64,000 nucleotides of DNA from Cycas panzhihuaensis (lineage: Eukaryota; Cycadophyta). Below the pieces are notes generated by a model. The model was not told where the DNA came from. It searched no databases and was given only the letters and a program-made list of their open reading frames with translations. This document shows, piece by piece, positions 21,646 to 34,962 of the stretch. The DNA is taken from the NCBI GenBank assembly GCA_023213395.1, contig CM041465.1:18910001-18974000 (forward strand), in the 5' to 3' direction. Within the stretch, counting starts at the first letter, position 1; every line of letters starts with the position of its first letter. A program made the position numbers and the translations under genes.

Positions 21646-23919
21646 ACTTTATCTTGTGAAAGGTGAAGGTTTGGGGATCTTCCTTGGTTCTAGTTGTTCT
21701 TTTATTGGTGATTGTGATCACATTCCCTATGTTTAAGGAAGGGATCTCTATGGATGGGCTAGTCTAAGTTAGGCCTAGATGCCCGTTTGGGGGAAGAATC
21801 ATACTGCGGGGCTGCTCTAGGGTACTGGGCCTAACACCATGAATCTTCGTAGAAGCATTCTCTGTGGATGGAGCACCATTTCTTTTCAAGGGAGGAATCA
21901 TATTTCCTCGCTTGAGAAAACTGGGTGTTACCACCCTTGGAGGGAGTAGCTTGGGAAGCCTAGTGGACTGGCTTATGCGATGTGGGGGATGAAGGAGCTT
22001 GGAGTTTGAGCTCCTTCATAATACGTTCAAGAGAACATATAGAAAAAGTGAGAGGATCTAAGGATGAGAAGAATACTTAGCGAGCTACTGGGTTTTGGTC
22101 TCTTAGGGGGGTGGAGGTACCTCATGTTGTTGTGAGCAATTTAGAGGCTTCTTGAGTCTAGCTCGGATCTTAATGGCCTCAAGTGTTAAGCACTTGGCTA
22201 GGGCAGAGTCACACATAGTTGCCCCCATTTTGAGGACTTCGATGTGGACTTCTGGGCAAAGGGCGTTGACAAAGAGGTCCCTCTTCAACTCCTCAAGTAA
22301 AGTTGCCTTGGTGGAGTGAAGAAGGTCATGAAAATATGTCACAAAGTCACGATTCATTTCATTGTGACCTTGTTTAAGAGACTGAAGGGATTTCATCCCA
22401 CTCTCGAATGGATGAGCTATTTCAAAGTAGTTGATGAATTCATCCATGAGCTATTGGAATAAAAAAATAGAATGTGCAGGTAAGCAATAAAACCACTTGA
22501 GGGCATCGCTTTGAAGGGATTATGGGAAAAGTTTCATAAGAATGTGGTCATAGGCCCAGTAGTTAATGCATGCCATAGAAAAACTAAAGACATGCTCTGC
22601 TGGGTCCTCTGACGAAGTCCCATCAAATTTGGGGACTTCAAGAGGGTGAGGCGGTAAGTTGGTTCTTAATGCCTCGATGGATAGGGGCATTGACCTAGAG
22701 TCCATAAAGGGGCATGCCCTTAACTGGACCATAGTGTCAACAAAAGCTGGAAGAGATGGTGGGCAAGGTTGCCCGAATCCTCCTTGGAGGGTTTGGTTTA
22801 AAAGGGGATGTTGTCCTCCCACCATTTGGTGAGAAGGTATGAATCCCACATTCGAAAGATCATTCATAGGAGCAGATGGGTGTGATGGACCCATTCCTCC
22901 TAGAGGGAACGCTCCTTATTGGAAAGGAGCTTAAGGGAAAATGCCTTAGGAGGGGGCTAGCCCTCCTTGCAAAGGTGCAATATGAGGTGCAACACAGGAT
23001 GACAGATAAAAAAGGTGAGGGACCAGATTTTGGCCATATGGGCTGCTCATGGGTTACACGATCCCATAAGGGTGCAAAGGGTCCACCCCATAAGCAGGAA
23101 GGGAGTTCCCTTTACCATGTCCCCATAGTTGAGAGGTGTAACTGAGAGCTACGTAGAGAGAAGAGACCCCAGGTTGGTATTGAGAGTGTGTGGGGGCGGG
23201 CTCCACATGACTAGAAGTAGGGGACACATGAGTCCCCTAGGTCTAGTAGGCGGTGGACAGACGATGGTCAGAGGAGGAATAGTTGTTTGACTAGACAGGG
23301 ACATGCTTAACCTAAGTTAGGAAGAAGGCATGCCCTAGGTGGTCCCCAAGGAATATAAACCATGGGGAGAAGAAGAAGTAGTGAGAGGTAGGCTCATCGT
23401 GGGAAGGGAAGTCAAATGAGATGAGCGAGATAAGGGAGACATAGAAGGAGAAAGCACAACACTTCGTAAGACGTTCTCAAACCACTTAGGATGTGGTTGG
23501 AGACAACTGGCTTAGAAACACTGGCTTAGGGCTTCTACTACGTTAGTGGGAGGGGCATACGCCTTATCATAAGAGGTGGATAGAACCTCGCATGAAGCAA
23601 ACCCTGTAGGATGATCCTTGTGAGAATCACCATGGTGATGGTGAAACTCTAGAGGAGACAAAGGCTCTACTTCATGAGTAGAGGGATGGTGAGATTGCGG
23701 GTGTTACTGGTCATCCAGATAAAGGATGGGATCTTCACTTCCTTAGGCAGACCCTTAGAAGTAAGTAGAAAACTCAAGGGAATTAGATACATAAGCATGG
23801 TATGCCCAATCAGAGAGACACCCCTCGATAATCAAATCAGGATCTGATGTAGGATGCGGGTGATATGAGGAGTCTTCCAACAATGGAGGTAGACTCGTAA
23901 GCAATGTGAGAATTGTCAT
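21646..23919 (-). pseudogene. Gag, main part, right fragment (RLG-A)
   Basis: N-terminal and core Gag of RLG-A, cut off from its C-terminal end at 8069. The ATG at 23919 on minus matches the gag starts of RLG-B and RLG-D. Core blocks on minus: PLSIEALRTNLPPHPLEVPK and FDGTSSEDPAEH (about 22680-22600), HILMKLFP at the end of the 22894-22520 frame, then FINYFEIAHPFESGMKSLQS and LEELKRDLFVNALCPEVHIE (22447-22200). A Cys/His region resembling that of RLG-B lies at about 21880-21830. Indels separate the pieces. Confidence 0.85.
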
Positions 23920-24064
23920 ATACAAGTTCTACCTATTAGTTAGAAGAAAGAAGAAACAAAGTAGTGCACACATTGGGGGCTACCCAACAAAACAAAGAAG
24001 GGGAGCTACCAAAAGGAAGTAGTACCAATAGGAAGGGGAAAAGAATGATTCCCTTACTGGTAGG

Positions 24065-24082
24065 TCCCCAGTATGGTTGCTA
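24065..24082 (-). other. Primer binding site (RLG-A)
   Basis: TAGCAACCATACTGGGGA on minus, one base from the LTR start at 24084. It is a decayed form of the site in RLG-B and RLG-D. Confidence 0.6.
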
Positions 24083-25367
24083 GTGGAATCACATCTATGG
24101 GATGGTAACCACACTTGGTTAGGATTATGTTAGTCAATGAAGGGCTTTGGAATCTAGAGTCAATCTAGTAAGTGAGGGAAATCACTTGCATAGGGCCTCT
24201 GTGCATCAGAACATAGGTTTGGGACCCATGAATGATGTACAACTTCTCTTTGGGTAACTTAGTTTTGGTTCTGGGGGAAGTAAGAGTGAAGGATATCCTC
24301 GGTTTCTCGAGTAACCTTAAGAAGAAGGTCCTCCTGCCCTTGGATGGCCGGAAGGGAGGGGTAAGACTAAGTGAGAGAATAAATCCTCAGAGAAAATAGA
24401 GGGATATGAATGAGATATGTTTGGGCAAATGATATAGAAGGTACACACTTATAAGAATGGTGTTGGACAACCACCTCATATGCAGGACCAACCCAAAGGA
24501 GACAATTTCAAGGTTACCTAGCTAATGTAGGTGTGATGGGGTGAGAGAGGATGTCCTAGAGGAAAAATCCTCCTTAGGCTAACCCATCCAAAGTGAGTTT
24601 GGAGAATAAGGAGCAATGGCAAAAGAAGCTTCCACCATCCTACGTGTGAAGGGTTTGACCTTCTATGTGTGATGGTAAAGTGATGTGTAACTAGTGTGTT
24701 TACTACAAACAAGAGACAAGAACTACAAAAAAATAGCAAATACACTCTAGTTTACTCTCAAATGTAAAACCTCACTCTCTTTTTGTTTTTAATGGGAGAA
24801 AAGGGAGTAAAGGAGGCACGCTAATCAAGTATAAATATACATGCAAAAGATGTAGGGCCTAAACGAAATGCATGCAATCAAGCAGGAAAGCGAGAGGATA
24901 TAGTTCCTATCTCATGCTCTTTCCTAAAAGTGTAAGTGTAGTATACATATGCAAAGAGTAGATGCAAACTAGTTCATTTTCTCTTTCTTTCCTTTTGTGT
25001 TTCACCTATGCAAACAAATAAGCTTAAGACAAAAAGGAAAAGAGCTATGAAGAGAAAAAGAAGGGTGTACTTAGAGGACCATGTGGCTGAATAAAGACGT
25101 TATCTTATGCTGCACTTGCTTCCCTTTTTCCCTTCCCCACATGCGGGCAACATAGAGCAATGGTGTTGGGGCTACCTTACTTTCCCCAAACTAAAAGAAA
25201 AAGAAAAAAAAAGGAAAAGGAAAAGACAATGCAAAAGATGAAAATTAAAAGGGAAAAGAATAAGGGAGACATACTCGGATTGATGTGTTTCTTTCTTCTC
25301 CATATACAATGTAGTGAAACCTACAATCAAAGAATACTCCCCTCTTTTCCAAGGGGCTTCTAGGATG

Positions 25368-25498
<131 letters not shown>

Positions 25499-26566
25499 GT
25501 GCACAAAATGTTGCAAGTAAAGTACTTCAATCAAAGTAAACTTTTATTTAGGAAACAATCTCCAATCTCCTCAATGTAAGCAAGACAAGATAAAAGGACG
25601 GGAATGGTTAGCCTCATAATAGCTAACCCTCTAATACACACACCTCCACACTGTCCAAGCACATAAACAATAGGTCTAGATGGTCTAATAACAACGAAAA
25701 GTAAGGGGGATAGGTTGCACATAGGTTGTGAATGTTGTTGATGTTGCAAAGGCTACGATGTGCAACGTTTACAACTTAAGGCTAAGCCAACACCCAAAAG
25801 TGATATATGGTATGACTAAGGGCTGGAAGCTCTACCCATGTAAGGTGCCCAGGCCTAGAACCAGTGCAACAATGGGATGCATACATTGATACCAGTGATG
25901 GCCTTCTTTCGAGAGCTCTCTGGTAGCCCAAGGAAGGCACAAAAGAGGAAGAGGAAAAGGGGAGAAGGGGGTTGCCCTTGAGGAGCAAGCCTAGTTAGGT
26001 AGGGAACTTGCCTTAGCTCTATTATGTCACCCTTTTAGGACCTCTCCTCATAGCCTCCTTAGAGAAACCAGGAGAGAGTAGGAAGGTAGGGAGGACAGAT
26101 AAGGAAAAATCGAGGGGATGCCTCTTATACTGGTTGGAAAAAACTGAGAAAAGAAAGATATGTAGGGTATTTTGATCTCTTTTAGGGAAACCAAAAGGAA
26201 CAAAATAGAATATAAATAGAATAGTACATGTTATAGGTGGATTGATAGCAGATCTACCTAATAAAATGGAAGAAGAAGGAAGTCCTGTGAGGTTTGCAGG
26301 TGGATTCTTATGTGGGCTATGAAACCTGAAGGAGAACTTGGTGAAACCTGATTCTTGTGTATGGAAGTGAGACTAGGAGCACGTCCTTGCTTGGAGAAGC
26401 TTGATCTCAAGCTTGTTTCCATGGATCTAAGGTGCATAGGGTGGATCTCAAGCTGGGACATAAGTGTGCTAGATGTTGTAGGGTGCTCCTGCAGAAAATC
26501 ACTTATGAAAGTAGAAGAGGAGAGGAGAAAAGATGGAAAAAGAGGAGGAAAATGAAGTCTTTTTGG

Positions 26567-26606
26567 GTTTTATACTTAACCCTAGCTTAATTAGGCGATT
26601 AGGGTT
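26567..26606 (-). promoter_or_regulatory. LTR TATA box and telobox pair (RLG-A)
   Basis: GTATAAAAC on minus, with AACCCTAG at 26578-26585 and ATTAGGGTT at 26598-26606 facing each other just upstream. Same layout as at 9991-10030. Confidence 0.55.
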
Positions 26607-27174
26607 AGGCTAGGACTCAGGACATGACTAAGCCACGTGGTAATTTTGTAAAAAATATGAAAATTTCTACAGCAAATTTTTAAAAATGTTTTATGACAGT
26701 CGCCCCATGGCAAACTTCGTGGTACCACGAAGTTTACTATGGTACCGCAACATTCATCATGGTGCAATGAGAGAATGCAAACCAAAAGGAGAATAGGAGG
26801 ATGGGAGCCCTAAAGGAGGGTACCCTATGCCTAAGAGGGCCTAACCTTCTATCTAGGTGGTCTGAATAGATCACACAGGCTAGTCGGTACTTGGAGCAAT
26901 ATGGAGGTGCATAGGAGGGCTATGGAGTGCCATTAGGATACATGTCCTGCGATCGTCATAGGCTAAAATAATGCCATGCAGTATGATCAATTAGCGAATG
27001 CAAGATGATCACTCAAATGTATCAATCAATCATGTAGTTTAAAATAGATGCTTCAATTTACCTTTCTAGAGAAGTGACAAAGGCAAAGGATAGAAGCATA
27101 CCTATACTTACCTAAGTTAACTGGCCAAAAACCCATTCCCAGTAGTCAGAAAATAGAGGCATTGTATGCTATTA

Positions 27175-28047
27175 TGTTACCATAGACATTTTCTCAATGG
27201 GGATTAGACCTTATAGGGGCTATTACCCCCCCTTCCTTGGCCCAACATAAGTTTATTCTGATATCAATAGAATACTTTACCAAATAGGCTTAGACTGCCT
27301 CTTTATCTTTAATGATAGGCAAGATGATTGCCATATTCAGTTTTTAAAATACCATCTATCACTTCAGGATCCCCAACATTATTAGTATAGATAATGGCAC
27401 CCCTTTCTATAATAATGAAGTGGATGAGATTTGCAAGAAGTTTAAGATTTCTCATAAAACCTCATCTCCTTCCTATCCCCAGGCCAATGGCCAGATCGAG
27501 GCTTTTAATAAGACCTTGATCAATATTCTCAAGAAAATAGTTACCCAATCTTAAAGGGATTCACACCTTCAACTTCACCCTACCCTGTGGGCCTATCACA
27601 TATCCATCAAGACTATTATAGGAATGACTCCTTTCTCTTTAGTCTATAGATCAGAGGTTGTCCTTCCCCTCGAGGTTGAAATCTCCTTGTTGTGCATTTT
27701 GCTTAAAGAATCTATTGACAGAGAGTAGCGATGTCAAGCCCATCTTCTTAATCTGGAAGCATCAGATGAAAAATACCTGACTGCATACCAAGCCAACCTT
27801 GTATCCAAAGCTAAGGCCTGAAAGATGGATGATAGGAACCTTCAACCATGCCTTCTAGTTCCTTGAGATAAAGTCCTCAATCTAGAGTATTTATATGATC
27901 GCCTCTCAAAATTTGGCCCAAAATAGATAGGGCCCTTTGTGGTCATTAATACACTAAACAATGATGTATATTGCATCATTACTTTAGAAGGCTTCAAGTT
28001 TGATAAGATTGTCAACAGTCAGTTTCTTAAAAGATTTTATAGCTAAC
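27175..28047 (+). pseudogene. Gypsy integrase core and C-terminus (RLG-C)
   Basis: Begins in the catalytic core (WGLDLIGAITPP-like, HKFILISIEYFTK with the first Asp position changed to Glu). It continues IISIDNGTPFYNNEVDEICK (second Asp), HKTSSPSYPQANGQIEAFNK (Glu), PTLWAYHISIKTIIGMTPFS, YLTAYQANL and a C-terminal block LEYLYDRLSKFGPK, ending LKRFYS then a stop near 28041. The N-terminal zinc-binding part is missing because RLG-A inserted there. Stops fall at former Trp, Gln and Arg codons. The end matches the integrase end of RLG-A. Confidence 0.85.
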
Positions 28048-28662
<615 letters not shown>

Positions 28663-28769
28663 TATATAGATATACATATATATATCCAAAAAGTGATAAA
28701 TACATAGTGGATGGGGATGTATCATCCTGAGAGTAGGCTAGGATCCTTGTAGCGGGATACAATCATGCA

Positions 28770-29457
28770 TATAAGATCCGCACCCCTAGAGGCCCCACTC
28801 TCCTCTACTATACAAAAGATACATATACATATGTATCCTTCCTATCATGCCCTCATGGGATGTCATTTCGTGGCTCCTTCCTCCTCTTCTTCGGTGGGGT
28901 CCATGTACTCCCTATGTTCATCCTTTGTTGCTGTGCTGTCTTGACCTTGCTCTCCTCATCCTAAGGGAGTCTCTTGTCTCTAGGTCATTGACATGATGGC
29001 ATAGTCATATGCATCCTCAATAAACATGCTACCATCTAATCCACTAGTTAATCATACCTCAATCAGAGATGGTCTCACTCCCCCTGAACCTCTGTGAGTT
29101 GTGCCTCTAAAATGGTAACTTGTATGTCTGTATCCCCAGCTATCTCTAGGGGTGTTGCTACTACTAGTGGCACCACCACCATTCCCTATGCCTCCAACTC
29201 CTAGACTTAAGCCTGTAACTGGTCTTGCTTAGGTCTAACCTAGTCAAACTCATGAGCCTCAATTGCCCATATCTCCCTCACACATAGTAGAAGAGTGAAT
29301 GCTGTTGTGTAAGGTCGAGTCGATGGAGGCTCTCCACTATCCATAATAGGAAGTTGGTCCTCTATATATACTACTGGAAATAGATTAGTAACCAACTTAG
29401 CCACCACCTCTACTATAATCTCATCACCTGCAAGTAAATAGGCCCATCTATTAGTAA

Positions 29458-29553
<96 letters not shown>

Positions 29554-29843
29554 AAAGTAACTCAAAAATGGCCTAAAAATATAAACAATATATAAAGCAA
29601 GCATATCTCTTAGTGGAGCCTCCTCTAATAGAGCTAGAGCCCCTTGGTCACCTCCCTCGCCCTCGAGTATATCCTCCTCCTCCTCCTCCTCCTCATCCCT
29701 ACCAATGGCTTTCTCATCCCTACCAATGGCCTCCTCCTCATCACCACCCTAGTCTTTAACCTCTGTAACTTTCCCTGTGACATCCTCATCACCCTCCATG
29801 TCATTATCCTAATGGATGCCTCAGTAAAGGTGCCCAATATAAT
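28770..29843 (-). pseudogene. Antisense extra gene, 3' part (RLG-C)
   Basis: Homologous to exon 3 and the end of exon 2 of the extra gene, on minus because RLG-C is a plus element. Exon 3 starts at 29427 after the acceptor CTTGCAG, with GTGATGAG matching the exon 3 start of RLG-B. It runs left through passages matching the GCCCATATxTCTC and GAATGCT landmarks of the other copies. Intron 2 holds a TA microsatellite (29462-29553). The exon 2 side (29861-29634 region) is an acidic, GAG/GAT-rich linker read on minus. It is cut off by RLC-A at 29844, so the mobile-domain half is missing. The exon 2 donor is unclear. Confidence 0.55.
29462..29553. repeat. (TA)n microsatellite inside intron 2 of the extra gene (RLG-C)
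   Basis: About 46 TA units. Intron 2 of the other copies has TA-rich seeds at this place (for example ATATACATATATGG near 2240). Confidence 0.95.
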
Positions 29844-30524
29844 TGTTAGATAATGTAACAATAATGTTTTGGAGGTAAAACATTTAATAGGTTAGCAACA
29901 TAGTTTCCCCTCTAAACTTTTTTGGGGGGGGGGGGGGGGGGGGAATCTAAGGGGGACAGGATCCCCCCTTGGCTAGGGGGTACAAGGGTAAAATCCCCCC
30001 TCCTCTGCCCCCAAAAAGAGGGGATTTGGGGGTAGTAGCCCCTAAATCAAAAACCTATCACTGTAAAACATATTAAATTGTAAAGAAAATTATGGTCATT
30101 CATTCAGAATACCCCAAATTTGATAGTCGATATTTGTGCCTTGTATGACTCTCTCATATAGCCTGATTTAGGGTGTTTCTTTATTATGTTAATGGTATTT
30201 GATGTATTAGATGTATTATATTAAGAAAAGATGGCTAGTTGTTATTGCTATAAGTATTCTGCAATAGATTATATATATTTATCTATTCTTGGATAATAAA
30301 GATTGATACCTTTCCTATATGGATGTTTCCCTAGTACACTACTAGGGTTTTACTACGTTATATCTAGTATATATATGATGCTTTGGCTTTCTAATTTATT
30401 TATTATATTCTCTATAGTTTAAGAACTTGTATATTAAATTTTAGTTTCAATTCCTATAACTAGTTGTAAAATAGTTTAGATCTAGGTGGAAGTTTCTAGT
30501 TATTGAGACATAGCTTTCTCAACA
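29844..30524 (+). repeat. 5' LTR of RLC-A
   Basis: 681 bp, TGTTAGATAATG to TTTCTCAACA. The same LTR is found, split, in RLC-C (45648-51992). It carries a run of 20 G at 29924-29943, where RLC-C has no such run. Confidence 0.85.
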
Positions 30525-30526
30525 AG

Positions 30527-30538
30527 TGGTATTAGAGC
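30527..30538 (+). other. Primer binding site, initiator tRNA-Met (RLC-A)
   Basis: TGGTATTAGAGC, one C-to-T change from the standard TGGTATCAGAGC, two bases after the LTR. Confidence 0.85.
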
Positions 30539-30599
30539 TACTTTTATTTTTGCAGCGAGTTTATGAAGGTTTTGGTGTTGGATTTTTTAAAACTAAATG

Positions 30600-31748
30600 G
30601 AACAATTAATGAAGGTAAAGTTTGATGTGGAGAAATTCAATGGCAAGAATAACTTTGAGTTGTAGAAGTTGAAAGCATATGATGTTCTAGTACAACAAGG
30701 ATTGTATAAAACTCTAGGAGGCAAATTGAAAAAACCCATAGGGATGGATGATGTTGAATGGGATGATCTATACAAAAGGGCTCGTAGCACAATATGATTG
30801 TGCTTGGTAGATAAAGTTCTATTTAATACGCTAAGGGAGAAGATAACAACAGGATTATGGACCCAGTTGGAAGGCTTTTACATAACCAAATCAGTGATAA
30901 ATCAAATCTACTTGAAGAGGCAGTTGTACTTATTATGTATGAAGGAAGGTACAAAATGTTTTGATCATTTAAATATTTTTAATACACTTATTTGTCATTT
31001 GGCTAGTATCGATGTCATGATTGAGGATGAAGACAAGGTTATTACCTTGTTATGTTTATTACCAGGATCTTGGGATAATATTGTCACCAAAATTAGTTTT
31101 AGCACTACAGATAAATTAGACTATGATTTTGTTGTAAGTGCTTTACTGATGGAAGAGGTGAAGAGGAAGTCCAGTCTTGAAACTTCCATACTAGAAGCTA
31201 TTATAATAAGGGGTAAAATAGTTGAGAGAGGACAAAGCTCTAGGGACACATCGAGATCAAAGTTAAAAAGAAAGAAAAGTAAGCTCAAATGTTAGCATCG
31301 TAATAAGATAGGTCACCTTAAGAAGGATTGCTACAAAAGGAAGGAGTTCCAGAAAAAGATCCTAACAAAGAGGCTAATTAAGTGGAGTCGAATCAAGGTA
31401 CAAATGATGATGTCTTGGTTGCTTATAATGTTTCCCATTATTATCATGATTGGTTATTAGATTTAGGTGCTTCACACCATGTGTCCACACAAGAGTTGGT
31501 TTTCATCGTACCAACCTCTTAATAGTGGTGATCTTCTTATGGGAAATGAAGTTTTCTATAAGATAATAGGAATTGGTAGCATCAAAATTAAAATGTTTAA
31601 TGGTGTAGTGAGAACATTAACTAAAGTTAAACATGTATTTCATCTAAAAAGGAATATGATTTCCTTAGGTAAACTAGATTCTGGTGTTTATAAGTACATA
31701 TCTCATGAAGGAGTTTTGAAGGTGTTAAACAAAGATCTTAAAGAAAGG
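30600..31748 (+). pseudogene. Copia Gag and protease start (RLC-A)
   Basis: Gag reads KFDVEKFNGKNNFEL, then LKAYDVLVQQGLYKTL, GLWTQLEGFYITKSVINQIY, the long open frame 30798-31292, and a zinc knuckle HRNKIGHLKKDC (first Cys in KLKC before a stop, about 31288-31328). Protease follows with LLDLGASHH-like sequence (about 31455-31485) and SWFSSYQPLNSGDLLMGNEV. It breaks off after KYISHEGVLKVLNKD, where RLG-D starts. This Gag type resembles Tnt1/Tork-like Copia elements. Stops (TAG for Trp at FEL*, TGA) and a frameshift in the protease show decay. Confidence 0.85.
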
Positions 31749-32655
31749 TGTTTCCTAGCCATCAGGAATGGATTGGGTTGCCATTACATATGTAAGGTCA
31801 AGTATACATATTCTCTCCCTTTCACTTCATTTGCTTCTAATGATTATTGAGATTTGCATGATTGCTTGGATGTTTGGATTGCTTACATGGCCTCTTGATT
31901 GTGCATGACATTTTGCCTATGATGACTAGGACTCTGGTCTAATGGCATGATAGCTCTTAGGTGATCTCCCTCCCAGTTATAAGTACTCATGGGACTCCAT
32001 AGCCTGACTCACCTACTCCTTAATTTGTTTCATGCTCGTTCGATTGTATCTTCTCCTTTTTCTCTTTGCTTTACCTATTATTCAATCTTTCCAAGGTAGT
32101 TTGTTAAGGAGTTTTAGTTGATAGATGCATCCCATCACTTACACATTATGAGATTTCACTTTGTATCTTCATCTAGCTGCATTTCCTATTCTCCATCTCT
32201 ACCCTAGCACGTTGATTACCATTAAACCCATGAAGTTTTGACCTAGTTTAGTGATGTTATTATGCATTTTTCTAGTTGCTAGTGTCTGGGATGGCTTACA
32301 ACTAATCTCCAGGACCTTAGAGAGGATTCCCACGCCTCTAATATGGAGTCCCCCCCTTTTTCTTATTAAAATTTACTAGTTTTCATTATTCTTTTTATAT
32401 ATTTTATCTTTTTGTTGCTGCCCCACACTAAAACTTGTTAGCTTCACTCTGATAGTTATGCCCCACTAATATATTAGTGGGACTATGAATATATTAGTGG
32501 TGTCATGAATATTTTTTTGGGTTGATTGTTATACACTTAAGTTGTAGCCATAAACAAATAATTCTTATATTAATTACTAGGTAGTGCATGATCTTGCTTT
32601 GGAACCATCCCAAATCAGGGCCCCACCAAACTAAAAAAAACCCAAATTCAAACTT

Positions 32656-32660
32656 ATTTG
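32656..32660. repeat. Target-site duplication of RLC-B, left copy
   Basis: ATTTG, identical to 40255-40259. Confidence 0.92.
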
Positions 32661-32958
32661 TGAAAAGGGTTAATGTCACAAGGTTATTATATTAGTTGAT
32701 TATTTCTAAAAAGGGTCTTAAGTGAACTTTAAATTAGATCACTTAAGTGAAATAAACTTTCATGTGCATTATGTATAATTTTGTTTCACCTAACTCTAAT
32801 GCTCCCTCTCTCAATATAAAAGTAAAAGCTCAATGGAGGAGGCTCATTCTTACCTCCCTATTTTGTGAGAGCTACTTTCTTTCTCTCAAGTCTCTCTTGC
32901 TCCCATGTTTGCCTTCGTGTTTATTGCATGGAGATGAATGATAGATCCACTCTTTTCA
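32661..32958 (+). repeat. 5' LTR of RLC-B
   Basis: 298 bp, TGAAAAGGG to TCTTTTCA, with TATAAAAG at 32815-32822 as the likely promoter. Confidence 0.95.
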
Positions 32959-32959
32959 T

Positions 32960-32973
32960 GTAATATTAGAGCT
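32960..32973 (+). other. Primer binding site, decayed initiator-Met type (RLC-B)
   Basis: TAATATTAGAGC just after the LTR matches TGGTATCAGAGC in 9 of 12 positions. All three differences are G-to-A or C-to-T transitions. Confidence 0.65.
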
Positions 32974-34962
32974 TGCTTCCTTCATATTCCTCACTTGAAC
33001 TTGCAATGGAGCCATCACTTCCTTCTCCTCCACAATCCATGTGGTGAAGGAGATTGTGAAAGTGGATTTGGAAACATTTTCAAGTTATTATTATAGCATA
33101 TTTTGTATTATTTGCTTTCCCTTTCTCTTTTGTAGGTTTGGAAGCACAATATAAAGAGTTGTAAGGCCCAAGGATTCTAATCCTTTGGTGGCCATTCATA
33201 CTATCTCATTCTTCTTTTCTTTTCCCTCATTTTGTCTATTTAATAAGGGGAAATGCTGTCAAAAATTTCCTAGCTTTTAGAAGAATGATTGTAAGGGGAG
33301 GTTCTACCCAATTTTCTTAAATAATTTAGAGTCATTTAAAATATCCATCATTATATACTCTCACCTTTCCTAAATTGGGACCCTAGCGATCAAAAAATGA
33401 TGGAAATTTCATATGGTATCATGTGTTAATGAGATATTAGTAAGCTGAAGTTTATACAGAAATAAAATTTACTTGCTAAACTTCATAGGTTTGCAAAATC
33501 TTCTACAGAGATCCAACTGATGTGATTCCAATTGTTAAAGATGAAGCTCTAATTCTACTTTCTAACACAAAAACTAACACCTAATTTTGATGTCATATGA
33601 GGAAGTTATTGTTGTTTTAGTGAATAATAGCTATTTTAATAAGAATTCTAGAAAAATATAATCTCCTAACTTTGCAGGGCTACCATAAACTTTCTAGAAC
33701 TCATTTGGACCTGATTCTACTTCTTGAAGGTGAAGTTATGAGTCTAGTTTGTAGCACAAAAATTAGCACTCCATTTCATCATCGTGGGAGAAATGTATTG
33801 CTGATTTAGTAAAGACTACTTTCTTTTGTATTAAAAAAAAAAAAATGAAGAAATTTTCTTCCTTCTTTTTATAAGGCTTAAAAGCCCATCGTAAAAGTGA
33901 GAAAAAACACCTGGATCAGAGCAATATCTAGTGTCCTTACTCACTTATTAGTATTTCATTTCAACAGTCCAAAATCACTCAAAGCAAGCACTCTAAAGAC
34001 ACTCCAAGCAAGCATTATATTTTTAGTTAAATGTATGTTTGATGAAATTTAATAATCTTTTCACTAAAAGAAATGCATCGCGTACATTACTTTATGCCAT
34101 CTTATTCCTATTCACACACTCGCCAAGGTTGAGATACCTTGGTTGGAAGAATGTCCTACCATAAAGGAGGTGTGGGTTTCAAGTTGGGACTAGACTAAAC
34201 TAGAATATTGGTGAGGTTTGGTTAGCCATACCATCATGCCTCAATCAGGGATCATCCTGATAACCAACCAGGAAAACTAAAATTTTAATACAAAATTAAA
34301 GTATATCTAATCCAATATCTCTCATAGCCATGGATATGCATGTACCACTCCTTATAGGAGGTATATAGTTGTTCATTGGTGAACTAGGTGAGAATTGGGA
34401 GTACTTAAGCTCCGTTGTAACTTAGATTTCATCACCAAGTACAATTGCAGGTATCATGGATGAAGGCCAACTTAATTATACTAGAAGCCTAGGCATCCCT
34501 TCATCAACCTCAACTACATGTTGGATACAAGTTAGAGGTTATTGGGTTGATTATGCATCCTACATTTGAGTTTCAAGTTATGTACACCCAATGATATTAG
34601 CTTCTACATTGGACTACAATCTTGTATATTGATCACTTATTTGTAAAAAGTGATCCATAGTGTAATCATAATCATAGTGCTTCTCATATTCCTACTACAT
34701 TAAGTTAATATTTGCCACAAGTATTAGTGGCCAATTTTCATTATAGCGCTTCTTATATTCCTATTATATTAGGTTAATATTTGTCACAAGTGTTGGTGAC
34801 TTTTCTCTAAGTTGTTCCCTTCATCTTTGAGTAACCATTCTCACTTCTTCTTCCTTTGGCTACACTACTTCATTGCATCTCCTATTTGTAAATAGTTATT
34901 GGTCATTTATTTCCATCACTTTTATAGTGCCCTTTTCATTTCTTCCCTTCTCAAAAGACACC
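32974..34962 (+). other. Unusually long leader with tandem duplications (RLC-B)
   Basis: About 2 kb without coding signal between PBS and gag. It contains a diverged tandem pair of about 190 bases (from about 33470 and 33660, each with ...TTCTAGAACTCATTTGGACC-like sequence and an AACACAAAAACTAACAC / AGCACAAAAATTAGCAC landmark). A second tandem pair of about 68 bases lies at 34675-34800 (CTTCTCATATTCCTACTACA / CTTCTTATATTCCTATTATA). Confidence 0.65.

Larger units (their letters stand above)
29844..31748 (+). mobile_element. RLC-A, Ty1/Copia element, 5' part
   Basis: 5' LTR, PBS, gag and protease of a Copia element closely related to RLC-C. It enters RLG-C at 29843 (flank ATAAT) and is broken at 31748 by RLG-D, just after a CTTAAAGAAAGG that in RLC-C (53228) leads on into the pre-integrase region. 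Its remainder would follow the 3' LTR of RLG-D, which is not in the window. Confidence 0.85.

Noticed and set aside
29924-29943. Run of 20 G as a functional G-quadruplex or polypurine tract
   Set aside because: It lies inside the LTR, is absent from the sister LTR and is best seen as slippage expansion; its length may also be a sequencing artefact.
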